64,000 nt of DNA, taken from contig JAFYHC010000048.1 of NCBI GenBank assembly GCA_017539385.1, positions 1 to 64,000 of the forward strand, given 5' to 3'. The notes below the pieces were generated by a model. The model was not told the origin of the DNA, made no database searches, and saw only the letters and a program-made list of their open reading frames with translations. A program made the translations under genes and the position numbers. The DNA is from Solobacterium sp. (GTDB lineage Bacteria > Bacillota_I > Bacilli_A > Erysipelotrichales > Erysipelotrichaceae). This document shows positions 64,000 to 64,000 of the stretch, one piece after another; within the stretch, counting starts at the first letter, position 1; each line of letters starts with the position of its first letter.

Positions 64000-64000
64000 A

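Noticed and set aside
1-64000. CRISPR array, transposase, integrase or phage genes
   Set aside because: No spaced identical repeats, no mobile-element protein motifs, and gene order is conserved housekeeping throughout.

Overview
The window is a compact bacterial chromosome segment of about 50% G+C by eye, with no insertion sequence, prophage, integron or CRISPR array. Gene content and order are those of a Gram-positive Bacillota. Examples are priA-rsmB-rlmN-stp-prkC-rsgA-rpe-thiN, phoH-ybeY-dgkA-cdd-era-recO, dnaG-rpoD-trmK behind a single-chain glycyl-tRNA synthetase, a PASTA Ser/Thr kinase with its PP2C phosphatase, and MtaB. My best guess is an anaerobic or fermentative member of the Erysipelotrichia or a related lineage. 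That is inferred from the style of the proteins; nothing in the window identifies a species. Codon use looks uniform, so I see no recent transfer.

Layout. 1-4633 (minus): an ABC exporter (ATPase plus a very large FtsX-type permease with a periplasmic-type coiled coil), followed by the start of a GIY-YIG nuclease gene. 4686-9380: rpsO with a palindromic promoter and a folded leader, then the fmt-lepA-hemW-membrane protein operon, divergent from rpsT. 9692-16000: glyQS-dnaG-rpoD-trmK and a membrane-anchored trypsin-like protease with a possible TIR-like N-terminus. 16037-19883: phoH-ybeY-dgkA-cdd-era-recO. 19925-25442: a corC-type gene, rsmE, mtaB, murE and deoC. 25448-28684: a C_GCAxxG_C_C protein, ftsA-ftsZ, and rpmB on the other strand. 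28748-37766: the priA-to-thiN cluster.

37847-40715: proBAC on the plus strand (complete proline synthesis from glutamate). 40721-46153: a lipoprotein, and an aconitase-Nudix pair divergent from citrate synthase and a GNAT-like gene. 46152-52517: two transcription units, amidohydrolase-GNAT and MATE-hflX-M18 peptidase-small zinc ribbon. 52520-54063: a polyphosphate polymerase (VTC)/DUF4956 pair. 54065-55790: sseB and an acetyltransferase/pyrophosphatase-like fusion. 55807-58412: rhomboid, an SSB-like protein with a long leader, and htrA. 58426-61690: an SGNH hydrolase-murD-murI operon. 61826-64000: tRNA-Ser(GGA), a beta-lactamase-fold hydrolase, and the tail of an unknown gene.

How the genes work together. 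Most genes serve translation (initiation, ribosome maturation, tRNA and rRNA modification), replication priming, cell division and wall precursor synthesis. The most suggestive non-housekeeping signal is regulatory. Direct repeats of TTCAMN at an exact 11-bp period, resembling PhoP/PhoB boxes, lie upstream of both the polyphosphate polymerase operon and htrA. The neighbouring gene encodes a family I pyrophosphatase-like domain fused to an acetyltransferase. Together these suggest a phosphate-responsive locus at about 52.5-58.4 kb. Other points worth attention are the possible TIR-like/trypsin fusion, the rpsO leader, a possible attenuator and short ORFs in leaders, palindromes over two transcription starts, and terminators with the stop codon inside the hairpin. 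I found no clearly new defence or mobile system.
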